From positions 46,536-110,535 of IMG/VR virus record IMGVR_UViG_3300025237_000002: 64,000 nucleotides of DNA. One strand, 5' to 3'. The notes beneath the pieces are model-generated. The model was not told the DNA's origin, ran no database searches, and saw nothing but the letters and a program-made list of their open reading frames with translations. Shown piece after piece: positions 1-7,105 of this stretch. Each line of letters begins with the position of its first letter. Position 1 is the first letter of the stretch. Position numbers and translations under genes: made by a program. This DNA comes from a virus.

Positions 1-29
1 ACCAATATACAATCATTTTAAAGGTATAT

Positions 30-389
30 ATGGAGAAAATAGTTTATGATATTAATGAGGTGTTAGAGGAATACGAATGTGATTGGAGGTCAGTTTTAGA
101 ATTGAAAAACCCAACATTATTTTTCCATGAATACCCAACTAAAGATACTGATTGGGATGATGTCTATCGAGATATGTCAGGTTGGAATGGTGCTTACGTT
201 GGTTCAGTTTATCTTAAACTTGGTATTAAGAGAATGGATGGATGGATGTGTAAAGAGATTATGAAAGGTGAAGAAGAATCCAAGTATACAAAAGAACAAA
301 TGGAATATATGATAAAGTATAACCCACATGTTCACCCAATAATAAAAACTAATTTACTTGAAAACTTACAAACAATTTGGAATATATGA
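30..389 (+). CDS. Hypothetical protein, 119 aa
   Basis: Unrecognised soluble acidic protein with many aromatic residues (Trp at 19, 42, 52, 72 and 117). Its stop overlaps the next start (ATGA at 386-389), so it sits in a co-translated run that continues to about 3998. No promoter is visible in the 29 bases before it, so transcription probably enters from outside the window. Confidence 0.7.
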   Translation: MEKIVYDINEVLEEYECDWRSVLELKNPTLFFHEYPTKDTDWDDVYRDMSGWNGAYVGSVYLKLGIKRMDGWMCKEIMKGEEESKYTKEQMEYMIKYNPHVHPIIKTNLLENLQTIWNI

Positions 390-538
390 ATGAAATTAAA
401 GGTGGTGACGGTGTTTTAATAGTGGAACATTCTGGTTATTTTAAGGTATATGATTATGGTGATGACTTATATATATTTTTAGGTCCAGATAAACAGAGTT
501 TAAGAGATTTTACAATAAAAGAAATATATAATGAGTAA
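386..538 (+). CDS. Small hypothetical protein, 50 aa
   Basis: ATG at 386 overlaps the stop of the preceding gene, and the reading frame stays open to TAA at 536-538, overlapping the next start at 531. It begins MNEIKGGDGVLIVEH and is rich in Gly, Tyr and Asp. It fills the only gap in an otherwise gapless run, which is the main support for it. Function unknown. Confidence 0.6.
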   Translation: MNEIKGGDGVLIVEHSGYFKVYDYGDDLYIFLGPDKQSLRDFTIKEIYNE

Positions 539-725
539 AACAGCTAGAATTGAATTAGAAAATATTAAATGTTCTGATGGTTGGACTGGATTAGCCAACG
601 ATTTAGGGTATTCAAACGAAGATGCTAGAGACATTTTCGAATACGGGGAATATGGACATATTACCATTGAAGTTGATGAGAATTTAAATATCATTGGCGG
701 TAAAATACATCCATTTAAAAAATGA
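531..725 (+). CDS. Small hypothetical protein, 64 aa
   Basis: Acidic 64-residue protein beginning MSKTARIELENIKCSDGW. It starts 8 bases inside the previous gene and overlaps the next one by 4 bases (722-725). The mix of short beta-like stretches and charged loops suggests a small globular protein. No family recognised. Confidence 0.65.
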   Translation: MSKTARIELENIKCSDGWTGLANDLGYSNEDARDIFEYGEYGHITIEVDENLNIIGGKIHPFKK

Positions 726-1078
726 GTGATATAGTACATTATAGAGGTATTCTATATGAGGTTCACCCTCAAAACAACGAGACCATTCAAGAAACGGCTG
801 AGAGATTATTCAATGAGGGAGGTCATAAAGTAAGTGATTATTCCAAAGAATTTTATAGGGGTGATTGGGTAAGAACACTATGCGCATATGCAGAAAATTA
901 CTTCCTATTCAATTATAAACTATATATAATAAAAAAAGAGGAACTAGACCCAAATGATGATATTATCAGTGCTTCATTCAACGAAGATGGTTCTATTGAT
1001 TTTGAACTTAAATACTATAATGGCGGTGCTAGTATGCAAGAAGCATTAGAATCTGCCATGAAAAAATTAAATCTATGA
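722..1078 (+). CDS. Hypothetical protein, 118 aa
   Basis: Unrecognised protein with an N-terminal IVHYRGILYEV strand-like segment and an acidic C-terminal half (EELDPNDD, FNEDGSIDF). It overlaps the radical SAM gene by 4 bases (ATGA at 1075-1078), indicating translational coupling to that enzyme. Confidence 0.7.
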   Translation: MSDIVHYRGILYEVHPQNNETIQETAERLFNEGGHKVSDYSKEFYRGDWVRTLCAYAENYFLFNYKLYIIKKEELDPNDDIISASFNEDGSIDFELKYYNGGASMQEALESAMKKLNL

Positions 1079-2019
1079 AAAAATTCGAAGCCGTTAAAGC
1101 AATTCAAAGTACTGATGAGAACGTAATGAAATTCGTTTTCACAACCAAAAACGCTGTTGCTGAAGCAGTGTTGTATAAATACCCGACCTATGAAAAAAGA
1201 ACGGTAATCTGTTGCTCAACCCAAAGTGGTTGTCCAGTAGGTTGTCGATTTTGTGGTACAGGTGACTTCTTTGTTAGGTCATTGAAAGCCGATGAAATTG
1301 TTTATCAAGTTGACCATTGTTTAGAGAGTCAAAGTGTTGATGCTAGTAAGATTCAGAATTTCCAAATTATGGTTATGTCAATGGGTGAACCAATGCTTAA
1401 CTATAAGGAGTTAGAGAAAGCTTTTCGTATTTTAAATGAAAAGTATCCACAAGCTAAATTATTAATCAGTACAGTAGGTCCAAAGGTGAATTACGAACCT
1501 CTTATGGCTCTTGCTGAAGAAATAGATACCATTGGATTACAATTTTCTGTACATGAAAGCACCGATGAAAAAAGAGATGCTTTAATCCCATTCAAGAGTA
1601 AACTTACCCTTGAAGAAATATCAATGGTTGGTGAAGTGTTTTTAGCTCGTACAGGTCGTAAACCATTTTATAATTACTGCGCTCATGATGACAATTCGTC
1701 AGATGAAGATGCTGATAGAATTACCGAATTGTTTAACCCTGATGTTTTTGAGGCGACCATTTCAGTAATTTGTGAAAAAGATGAAAGTGTTTCGGCATCA
1801 AATATAAGGCAACAAACCCTAGCCAATGACTTCAACCAAAAACTAACCGATAGAGGGTTCTCAACAAGAACATTTGACCCAGCTGGTCAAGATGATATTG
1901 GTGGTGGTTGTGGGCAATTATGGTTTGTTCAAGATTGGATGAAAAAGAATCCAGAATATGCGAGAAAATCAGTAGGATTTGGATTGGAAGATATTCATGC
2001 ACCACAAGAACTAGAATAA
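1075..2019 (+). CDS. rlmN-like: Radical SAM rRNA/tRNA adenine methyltransferase, RlmN/Cfr family
   Basis: RlmN and Cfr methylate adenine 2503 of 23S rRNA (RlmN also acts on A37 of some tRNAs) using a 4Fe-4S cluster, SAM and two catalytic cysteines. Here the cluster motif is C53-x3-C57-x2-C60 (GCPVGCRFCGTG), with the SAM-binding GEP motif in MSMGEPMLN. By alignment with Escherichia coli RlmN, the radical-quenching cysteine is C46 (ICCSTQSGC) and the methyl-carrying cysteine is C279 (GGGCGQLWF). At 314 residues it is shorter than usual RlmN (about 350-380) and lacks the N-terminal accessory domain that helps bind RNA. All chemistry residues are kept, so it is probably active but possibly on a different RNA. 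RlmN or Cfr specificity cannot be decided by reading. It is coupled by overlap to the preceding gene. Confidence 0.9.
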   Translation: MKKFEAVKAIQSTDENVMKFVFTTKNAVAEAVLYKYPTYEKRTVICCSTQSGCPVGCRFCGTGDFFVRSLKADEIVYQVDHCLESQSVDASKIQNFQIMVMSMGEPMLNYKELEKAFRILNEKYPQAKLLISTVGPKVNYEPLMALAEEIDTIGLQFSVHESTDEKRDALIPFKSKLTLEEISMVGEVFLARTGRKPFYNYCAHDDNSSDEDADRITELFNPDVFEATISVICEKDESVSASNIRQQTLANDFNQKLTDRGFSTRTFDPAGQDDIGGGCGQLWFVQDWMKKNPEYARKSVGFGLEDIHAPQELE

Positions 2020-2024
2020 ATCTT

Positions 2025-2558
2025 ATGTTAGATAAATTAAAACAAATAGAGAGTAAAGAATTACGTGACCTTTTATTGGACTCTGATAACTGGAATACGT
2101 TAGATGTGGACTATACACCACCTCGTGTTGAGAGATTATGGATGCAATATGACGATGAACATCGATTATTGATACATAAGATTCATCCATGTACCAAAGA
2201 GGAAGCGTTATTTCACCCACACCCTTGGAAATCAGCGGTTCACGTACTACCAGTTGGTGGTGGATATGGACATAGTGTTGGTGTTATGAATATGTTTGGT
2301 GATAAACATATTCATTGTGAAATGGAGGTTCATGGTGAGATGTATTACGAGATGTTAAAACAGGTTACTTGTCATTCAGTTAGACCAATAGGTTTTCCAG
2401 TTTATACAGTAATGTTGATAGGTAAACCAATCTGGAAATGCAATGAGGAAACGTTTCAATATACCCTAAAAGTTAAGCCAACTGATTTGAAACCTTTAAA
2501 CGATAAAGCTAAAAAAGAGCTTTTAGAAGTGGTAAGCAAACACTTTCAATTTAGATAA
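2025..2558 (+). CDS. Hypothetical His-rich protein, possibly cupin-like, 177 aa
   Basis: The start chosen is ATG at 2025 (MLDKLKQIESKEL), 5 bases after the radical SAM stop; a longer in-frame start would run deep into that gene. The middle carries alternating hydrophobic strands and histidines (HPHPWKSAVHVLPVGGGYGHSVG, then HIHCEMEVHGEMYYEM). This resembles a double-stranded beta-helix with a metal site, but no family can be named with confidence. No signal peptide or membrane segment. Confidence 0.7.
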   Translation: MLDKLKQIESKELRDLLLDSDNWNTLDVDYTPPRVERLWMQYDDEHRLLIHKIHPCTKEEALFHPHPWKSAVHVLPVGGGYGHSVGVMNMFGDKHIHCEMEVHGEMYYEMLKQVTCHSVRPIGFPVYTVMLIGKPIWKCNEETFQYTLKVKPTDLKPLNDKAKKELLEVVSKHFQFR

Positions 2559-2566
2559 AATAAGAT

Positions 2567-2923
2567 ATGAAAAAATTTATAGTAGTAATTAAACAACATG
2601 GTGAAGGTTGTGGCTATATGATAGCTTGCGGTCAAAAGACAGTTGAAATAGAGGCTAAGGATATCGAACAAGCTGGTCAGAGATTCATTTCAATGATGAG
2701 ATGTTTTGAGGATGATGACGTATCTTGGACTAAAGATTATGGTGGTTATTATGATGAAAATTCATTAGAAAGTGCTGTTATACATGAGGTTATTGATACT
2801 AAAAAAATTGACACTGCTGGTGTTTATGCAGCGTTAGTAACTGAGGAATGTAAAGCATTAGTTGCTGAACAAAATAAGGCTGAAAAGGTAGAGTATGAAC
2901 GTTTAAAAAAGAAATTTGGATGA
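2567..2923 (+). CDS. Hypothetical protein, 118 aa
   Basis: Starts after an A-rich leader (aaaataagatATG). The N-terminus FIVVIKQHGEGCGYMIACGQK looks like a beta hairpin with two cysteines; the C-terminus is a charged helix (EQNKAEKVEYERLKKKFG). It overlaps the next gene by 4 bases. Not recognised. Confidence 0.65.
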   Translation: MKKFIVVIKQHGEGCGYMIACGQKTVEIEAKDIEQAGQRFISMMRCFEDDDVSWTKDYGGYYDENSLESAVIHEVIDTKKIDTAGVYAALVTEECKALVAEQNKAEKVEYERLKKKFG

Positions 2924-3303
2924 AAAATATATTTAAGAATAACTTTGGATTAACTAAGTCTAAATTTAAAGGAAGTGGTAAAAGTACTATCTCAATAAAT
3001 GGTAAATCCTATGTTGGAAATAACGTTACCGTTGCTGGTAATAAGGTCTACATCGATGGTAAATTATCGGACGGTGAAGAGTCTAAAGAAATCACTATTA
3101 TTGTTGATGGAAACATAGATAAATTAGATGTTGACGTAGCTAATCAAATTAGAGTTAATGGTGATGTTAAATCACTTAAAACAACTTCAGGTGATGTAGA
3201 GGTTTATGGTAATGTTGATGGAAACGTTAAAACTATGAGTGGTGACGTAGAATGCAAATCGATTGCTGGTGACGTAGAAACAATGAGTGGAGATATAAAT
3301 TAA
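2920..3303 (+). CDS. Repetitive beta-helix-type protein with SGDVE repeats, 127 aa
   Basis: The C-terminal half is a series of short repeats built on (S/N)GDV: VNGDVKSL, SGDVEVYG, VDGNVKTM, SGDVECKS, AGDVETM, SGDIN (about residues 80-127). Such repeats form right-handed beta-helix or sheet stacks in the bactofilin and DUF2807/DUF4097-like families. The N-terminal half has FKGSGKSTISINGKSY and NVTVAGNKVYIDGK, a short pattern also seen in hypothetical phage proteins. Possibly self-assembling; no enzymatic motif. The chain stops at a repeat boundary, so the repeat number may vary between relatives. Confidence 0.65.
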   Translation: MKNIFKNNFGLTKSKFKGSGKSTISINGKSYVGNNVTVAGNKVYIDGKLSDGEESKEITIIVDGNIDKLDVDVANQIRVNGDVKSLKTTSGDVEVYGNVDGNVKTMSGDVECKSIAGDVETMSGDIN

Positions 3304-3308
3304 AGAAA

Positions 3309-3998
3309 ATGAAAATAGCCGTATTTACTGGAGCTGGAATCAGCCAAGAAAGTGGGATAGCCACTTATAGAGACCATGAAGATGGTATGTGGTATGAGTA
3401 TCATACTGAGGAAGTTGCAAGCGCAGAAGCTTGGAAGAATACACCTGAAAAGGTATTAGAATTTCATAATGTTATGCGTGGAAAGTGTCGTAATGTAGAA
3501 GCTAATATAGCCCACGAAGCTCTAGCTAAACTTGAAGAGAAACACGAGGTTACGATTGTAACCCAAAACGTTGATGACTTACACGAGAAAGGTGGTTCAA
3601 CCAACGTATTACATATTCATGGTGAGATAATGAAAGGTAGAGATAGCTTTGATAAAATATTAGACCTTGAAGGTGATTTGAATATAGGTGACAAAGATGA
3701 ATATGGTGAACAAATCCGACCACATACCGTTTTATTCGGTGAAGAACCATTTCATTGGTTTGAGGCTTTGAATGCAATCAACGATGCTGACGTATTTTTG
3801 ATTATAGGAACATCATTCTCAATAGGTTACACAATGTTCATATTAGGTGCTTGTAAGTCTGATTGTAAAGTGATTTACATTGACCCTAAACCAGATTTAG
3901 GTATTCACCATGCTGGTAGTGATGATGTTGAGTTGATATATGCTAAGGCGACTAAAGGAGTGCCAGCAACAGTAGATAAATTAATGAAAAATACTTAA
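3309..3998 (+). CDS. Sir2-family NAD-dependent deacylase, zinc site lost
   Basis: Sirtuins use NAD+ to remove acyl groups from lysine, releasing nicotinamide; some Sir2 proteins act as NADases. Family motifs are in order: GAGIS at 8-12, TQNVDDLH at 85-92, the catalytic histidine H104 in HIHGE, RPHTVLFGE at 137-145, and GTS at 167-169. The RPH-FGE block is typical of class III (CobB-like) sirtuins. The usual four zinc cysteines between H104 and R137 are absent. The class III desacylase Tyr-x-x-Arg pair is altered to His-x-x-x-Arg (FHNVMR, 52-57). It is followed by GluRS-like and PRPP synthetase genes. It may be a deacylase, NADase or NAD-binding protein; family assignment is firm, activity is not. 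Confidence 0.88.
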   Translation: MKIAVFTGAGISQESGIATYRDHEDGMWYEYHTEEVASAEAWKNTPEKVLEFHNVMRGKCRNVEANIAHEALAKLEEKHEVTIVTQNVDDLHEKGGSTNVLHIHGEIMKGRDSFDKILDLEGDLNIGDKDEYGEQIRPHTVLFGEEPFHWFEALNAINDADVFLIIGTSFSIGYTMFILGACKSDCKVIYIDPKPDLGIHHAGSDDVELIYAKATKGVPATVDKLMKNT

Positions 3999-4005
3999 CG
4001 ATTCG

Positions 4006-4037
4006 TTAGGTTATATCAATTATGTTTAGTATCTTTG
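4006..4037 (+). promoter_or_regulatory. Promoter, Bacteroidota type
   Basis: TTAG at 4006-4009, 20 bases, then TATCTTTG at 4030-4037. The ATG of the GluRS-like gene follows after 4 bases, so the transcript is nearly leaderless. Confidence 0.8.
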
Positions 4038-4041
4038 TCGT

Positions 4042-4911
4042 ATGAAACACATCGTAAGAATTGCTCCGTCACCGACTGGACAATTACATATAGGAACATT
4101 AAGGACTGCGTATTTTAATTGGTTGATAGCCAATCAAAATCCCGACAGCACATTCATTGTGCGAATCGATGACACAGATTTATCTCGTTCTCAAGATGAC
4201 CTCATTCAACCAATATTTGATTCCTTAACCAGTTATGGTTTAAAATGGGATTTAACATTCAGACAATCAAGTAGATTTAGTCGATACCAAGATTTGGCAC
4301 AAGACTTAATCAACAGTGGTAAAGCTATTAGAAGTGATGGTGCCGTTATGTTAAATAATGTACACGCATATAGTTTAGATGCTGATGATGCAGATTTAAA
4401 ATGGACTGATACCATCACAGGACCTAAAACTAAGATATCACCAGATTTGGGTTTCTTAATAAGAAACCAAGTGATTATCAAAAGTGATGGTTCGCCAACA
4501 TATAATTTCGCAAGTGCGGTTGATGATATGGATTATGGTGTAACTTGGATTGTTAGAGGTACTGACCATATAGTTAATACCTATAAGCAAGTAATCTTCT
4601 TTAACTTATTTGGAAAGCCATTACCATTATTTACACACGTAGGTTTGGTTTGTCATCCATCAGGAAAGAAGGTATCAAAGAGAGATAGTGATTCAATGGA
4701 TTTATCACAATACATCCCTGATGCATTATTAAACTACGTATTACGACTTGGATGGTCACCAAGTCAAGACGACAAAACTAATAATATAATTCCAATGGAC
4801 AAAGCAATTAACTTGTTTTTATCTGGTGGTAAAATGAGAGCACCTAACAGTAAATTAGATTTAACTAAATTACAATGGTACAATAAAAAATACACAAATG
4901 GCAATAATTAA
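4042..4911 (+). CDS. Glutamyl-tRNA synthetase-like catalytic core, no anticodon domain
   Basis: A class I aminoacyl-tRNA synthetase of the GluRS group. The N-terminus RIAPSPTGQLHIGTL holds the HIGH-type motif (H16-I-G-T), and KKVSKRD at 209-215 is the KMSKS-type loop; TYNFASAVDDMDYGVTWIVRG is the conserved GluRS active-site segment. Length 289 matches only the catalytic fold, as in GluQ-RS (YadB), which glutamylates queuosine in tRNA-Asp. The cysteine zinc knuckle of typical GluQ-RS is not evident, so this could be a GluQ-RS relative, a minimal GluRS, or an enzyme charging another acceptor. It begins a transcript at 4037 and overlaps the next gene by 14 bases. Confidence 0.88.
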   Translation: MKHIVRIAPSPTGQLHIGTLRTAYFNWLIANQNPDSTFIVRIDDTDLSRSQDDLIQPIFDSLTSYGLKWDLTFRQSSRFSRYQDLAQDLINSGKAIRSDGAVMLNNVHAYSLDADDADLKWTDTITGPKTKISPDLGFLIRNQVIIKSDGSPTYNFASAVDDMDYGVTWIVRGTDHIVNTYKQVIFFNLFGKPLPLFTHVGLVCHPSGKKVSKRDSDSMDLSQYIPDALLNYVLRLGWSPSQDDKTNNIIPMDKAINLFLSGGKMRAPNSKLDLTKLQWYNKKYTNGNN

Positions 4912-5257
4912 ATTTAACCTTGAAGCTAAACATCTAATCTTACTAAAGTTTTTAGATTGGGAACTCATCAAAGATGATAATAATAAACTAAGTACAGTAA
5001 TTGAAGAAGGGGCAACAACACCATTTGGTGGAATTAGCTTGGTTGAAGATATTGGTGTTATGATTTTTGGTAAACCAGAGGGTGACTTTGACCCAATTAA
5101 TGAATATGGAACTCAATACTCTGACGAACAAGAGCGTGAGATTGGAAGGTTATTTTCAGAATTACCGATGGCATTGGAGATAGTTTTATTTCTTCAGACA
5201 TTTGAAGTTGGGGTTTACAAAAGAAAGTGGAACCTTAAAAATTGGAAAAAGATATGA
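4898..5257 (+). CDS. Hypothetical protein, 119 aa
   Basis: Starts 14 bases inside the GluRS-like gene and ends with a stop that overlaps the next ATG. The middle segment GATTPFGGISLVEDIGVMIFGKP is hydrophobic and glycine-rich, followed by an acidic stretch and a helical SELPMALEIVLFLQTFEVG. Not recognised; possibly a partner of the synthetase by coupling. Confidence 0.65.
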   Translation: MAIIKFNLEAKHLILLKFLDWELIKDDNNKLSTVIEEGATTPFGGISLVEDIGVMIFGKPEGDFDPINEYGTQYSDEQEREIGRLFSELPMALEIVLFLQTFEVGVYKRKWNLKNWKKI

Positions 5258-5460
5258 AAATAAATAATTGTATGAATTGTGGAACAGAGCAACAACTAGT
5301 AGATGTTGACGAGTTTTATTGTGAAAGATGTGGGGCTAATAATCGAGCTGATGGGTGGTGTGAACAACCTGACCCACAAGAGTCTGAAAGACAACAAGAT
5401 TTTTATGATAATGGACACGATTATAGAGACAAACAAGATTTTGAAAGAGGTAGAAATTAA
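5254..5460 (+). CDS. Small zinc-ribbon protein, 68 aa
   Basis: The start chosen is ATG at 5254 (MKINNCMNCG), overlapping the previous stop; an upstream TTG at 5242 is also in frame. Two CxxC knuckles (CMNCG and CERCGANN) about 20 residues apart form a zinc ribbon. The remaining 40 residues are highly acidic and polar (QPDPQESERQQDFYDNG). Probably a nucleic-acid or protein adaptor; substrate unknown. Confidence 0.7.
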   Translation: MKINNCMNCGTEQQLVDVDEFYCERCGANNRADGWCEQPDPQESERQQDFYDNGHDYRDKQDFERGRN

Positions 5461-5475
5461 TTTTAAATAAGATAT

Positions 5476-6438
5476 ATGAAAATAGATTCAGTAATTATTA
5501 ATTTGAACCAAAGCGATAGTCTTATCAATAAAGTCTATGAACGATTAGCTGCAATGAGACATAAAGTACCAATGGGTAAAGCCAACATTCAGGTATTTTC
5601 TGATGGTGAAACTTGCGTTGATTTCTCAACACCAGTTCGTGGTAAAAGAGTTTTCTTAGTGACATCACCTAATTCACCTTTAAAACGTGAACAATTGAAT
5701 TTTGCAATTGATGCTGCTAGAAGAGCAAGTGCGGTTGAAATAATTCCTATCTTACCATATTTTCCATATGCTAGACAAGATAAACGTGACCAACGTAGAG
5801 GACCAATAGGTGCTAGGGTTTACGCTGATTCATTACAAGATGTTGGCGCAACGTCAATCATCACATTTGATTTACATTCAGACCAAATAGAAGGTTTCTT
5901 CAAAATACCTGTAATTCATTTAAGAGGTAAGTATTTGTTCTGTGAATTTATACACGAAATTAGCGATGTTAACACCGTTTTATGTTCACCCGATGCTGGT
6001 GGGTTAAAACGTGTTAAAAAGATTAGAGACCGTATATATGAGAAGTATGATAACAAAATGTCATTCGTTTCAATAGACAAAACTAGAACACAAGCCAATA
6101 AGACTGATAGTGTTGAAATATTAGGTGAGGTTAAAGGTAAAAATGTTATCATGATTGATGATATGTGTGATACTGGTGGTACTTTGATTAAGGGTGCTGA
6201 GGCTTTGATAAACGCTGGGGCAACTTCAGTAAAAGTACTAGTAACTCACGCAATATTAAGTGGTGACGCAAGTCTTAACTTGGGTGCATCAATAATAGAA
6301 CAATTTATATGTTCAGATTCACTTACCCATAGGGGTGTAGGTTCTGATATGGACGGAAAAATGAAAGTAATATCAACTGCAACTGACTTAGCAAATGCTA
6401 TTGTTAGTATCAATGTTGATGGAAGTATAAACCGATAA
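5476..6438 (+). CDS. prs: Ribose-phosphate pyrophosphokinase (PRPP synthetase) family
   Basis: Prs transfers pyrophosphate from ATP to ribose 5-phosphate, giving PRPP for nucleotide and NAD synthesis. At 320 residues it has full family length. Visible motifs: FPYARQDKRDQRRGP (96-110), FDLHSDQIEGFF (131-142), SPDAGGLKRV (171-180), and the PRPP loop VIMIDDMCDTGGTL (224-237) with acidic pair D228-D229. Phages carry Prs relatives for nucleotide supply. In the NAD reconstitution pathway NARP1 a Prs homologue (Adps) instead pyrophosphorylates ADP-ribose; whether this is Prs or Adps cannot be read from sequence. No NAMPT-like partner lies in this window. It follows the zinc-ribbon gene by 15 bases. 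Confidence 0.93.
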   Translation: MKIDSVIINLNQSDSLINKVYERLAAMRHKVPMGKANIQVFSDGETCVDFSTPVRGKRVFLVTSPNSPLKREQLNFAIDAARRASAVEIIPILPYFPYARQDKRDQRRGPIGARVYADSLQDVGATSIITFDLHSDQIEGFFKIPVIHLRGKYLFCEFIHEISDVNTVLCSPDAGGLKRVKKIRDRIYEKYDNKMSFVSIDKTRTQANKTDSVEILGEVKGKNVIMIDDMCDTGGTLIKGAEALINAGATSVKVLVTHAILSGDASLNLGASIIEQFICSDSLTHRGVGSDMDGKMKVISTATDLANAIVSINVDGSINR

Positions 6439-6441
6439 AAT

Positions 6442-6633
6442 ATGATGTGGAAAATACCAAAAATGTGGAGGTGGAGAATAAATAAAATTTGGACAGATTT
6501 TTGGTATAATTATCATCCAGACCCAAATCCAAAATATGGTGGAAGAAGCCGTAGTTATTATACTTTTAGAGAATCAAGACTTGCATTAGTGATAGCAATA
6601 ATAACAATGGTAATAATAATATTTACACTATGA
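6442..6633 (+). CDS. Small membrane protein, 63 aa
   Basis: The N-terminal 40 residues are basic and aromatic (tryptophans in WKIPKMWRWRINKIWTDFWYNYH), and the last 17 residues (LALVIAIITMVIIIFTL) form a single C-terminal membrane segment, giving a tail-anchored protein with the aromatic region probably in the cytoplasm. It overlaps the next gene by 4 bases. Function unknown. Confidence 0.65.
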   Translation: MMWKIPKMWRWRINKIWTDFWYNYHPDPNPKYGGRSRSYYTFRESRLALVIAIITMVIIIFTL

Positions 6634-6842
6634 AAACATTTAATTTAAGAATTTTATTCCCATCATCGAATAAGTATAAAACTGGTAAGTCATACACTGA
6701 GAGCATTTATGCTACGAATGTGCGTTATCATGACACACATTTAGAATTTTGGGATAACGAATCACAATGTGTAATAGCTTCATACCCATCACAATATACT
6801 ATTATAGAAAGTATTGAAGATGATGATATGGACACAAATTAA
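6630..6842 (+). CDS. Hypothetical protein, 70 aa
   Basis: Short soluble protein beginning MKTFNLRILFPSSNKYK and ending acidic (SIEDDDMDTN). It overlaps the membrane-protein gene upstream and is followed 5 bases later by the next gene. Not recognised. Confidence 0.6.
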   Translation: MKTFNLRILFPSSNKYKTGKSYTESIYATNVRYHDTHLEFWDNESQCVIASYPSQYTIIESIEDDDMDTN

Positions 6843-6847
6843 ACGAT

Positions 6848-7084
6848 ATGGAAGTACATGAATTGATTGCAAAATTACAAAAATGTGACCCTCACGCAAC
6901 GGTCATAAGAACATCATCTAATTTTGAATTGAATGGTGCTAGTGTTAAAGCTAGTGGTGTTCATGAAAGTAAAACTGGTGAGAAGCGTCAAACGAATTGT
7001 CGTGATGCTTTTGATGGTACAGAATACACTACCGAAACTTGGAGTACCTTTGGTGGCGAAGAATCGATAATTTCAATAAGTTAA
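6848..7084 (+). CDS. Hypothetical protein, 78 aa
   Basis: Begins MEVHELIAKLQKCDPHATVIRTS, a helix-strand opening seen in many small phage proteins that start with an xELIxxLQxxxP motif. The C-terminal part is polar with Thr and Glu. Function unknown. Confidence 0.6.
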   Translation: MEVHELIAKLQKCDPHATVIRTSSNFELNGASVKASGVHESKTGEKRQTNCRDAFDGTEYTTETWSTFGGEESIISIS

Positions 7085-7105
7085 CAGTAAAATTAGTACA
7101 AACAA

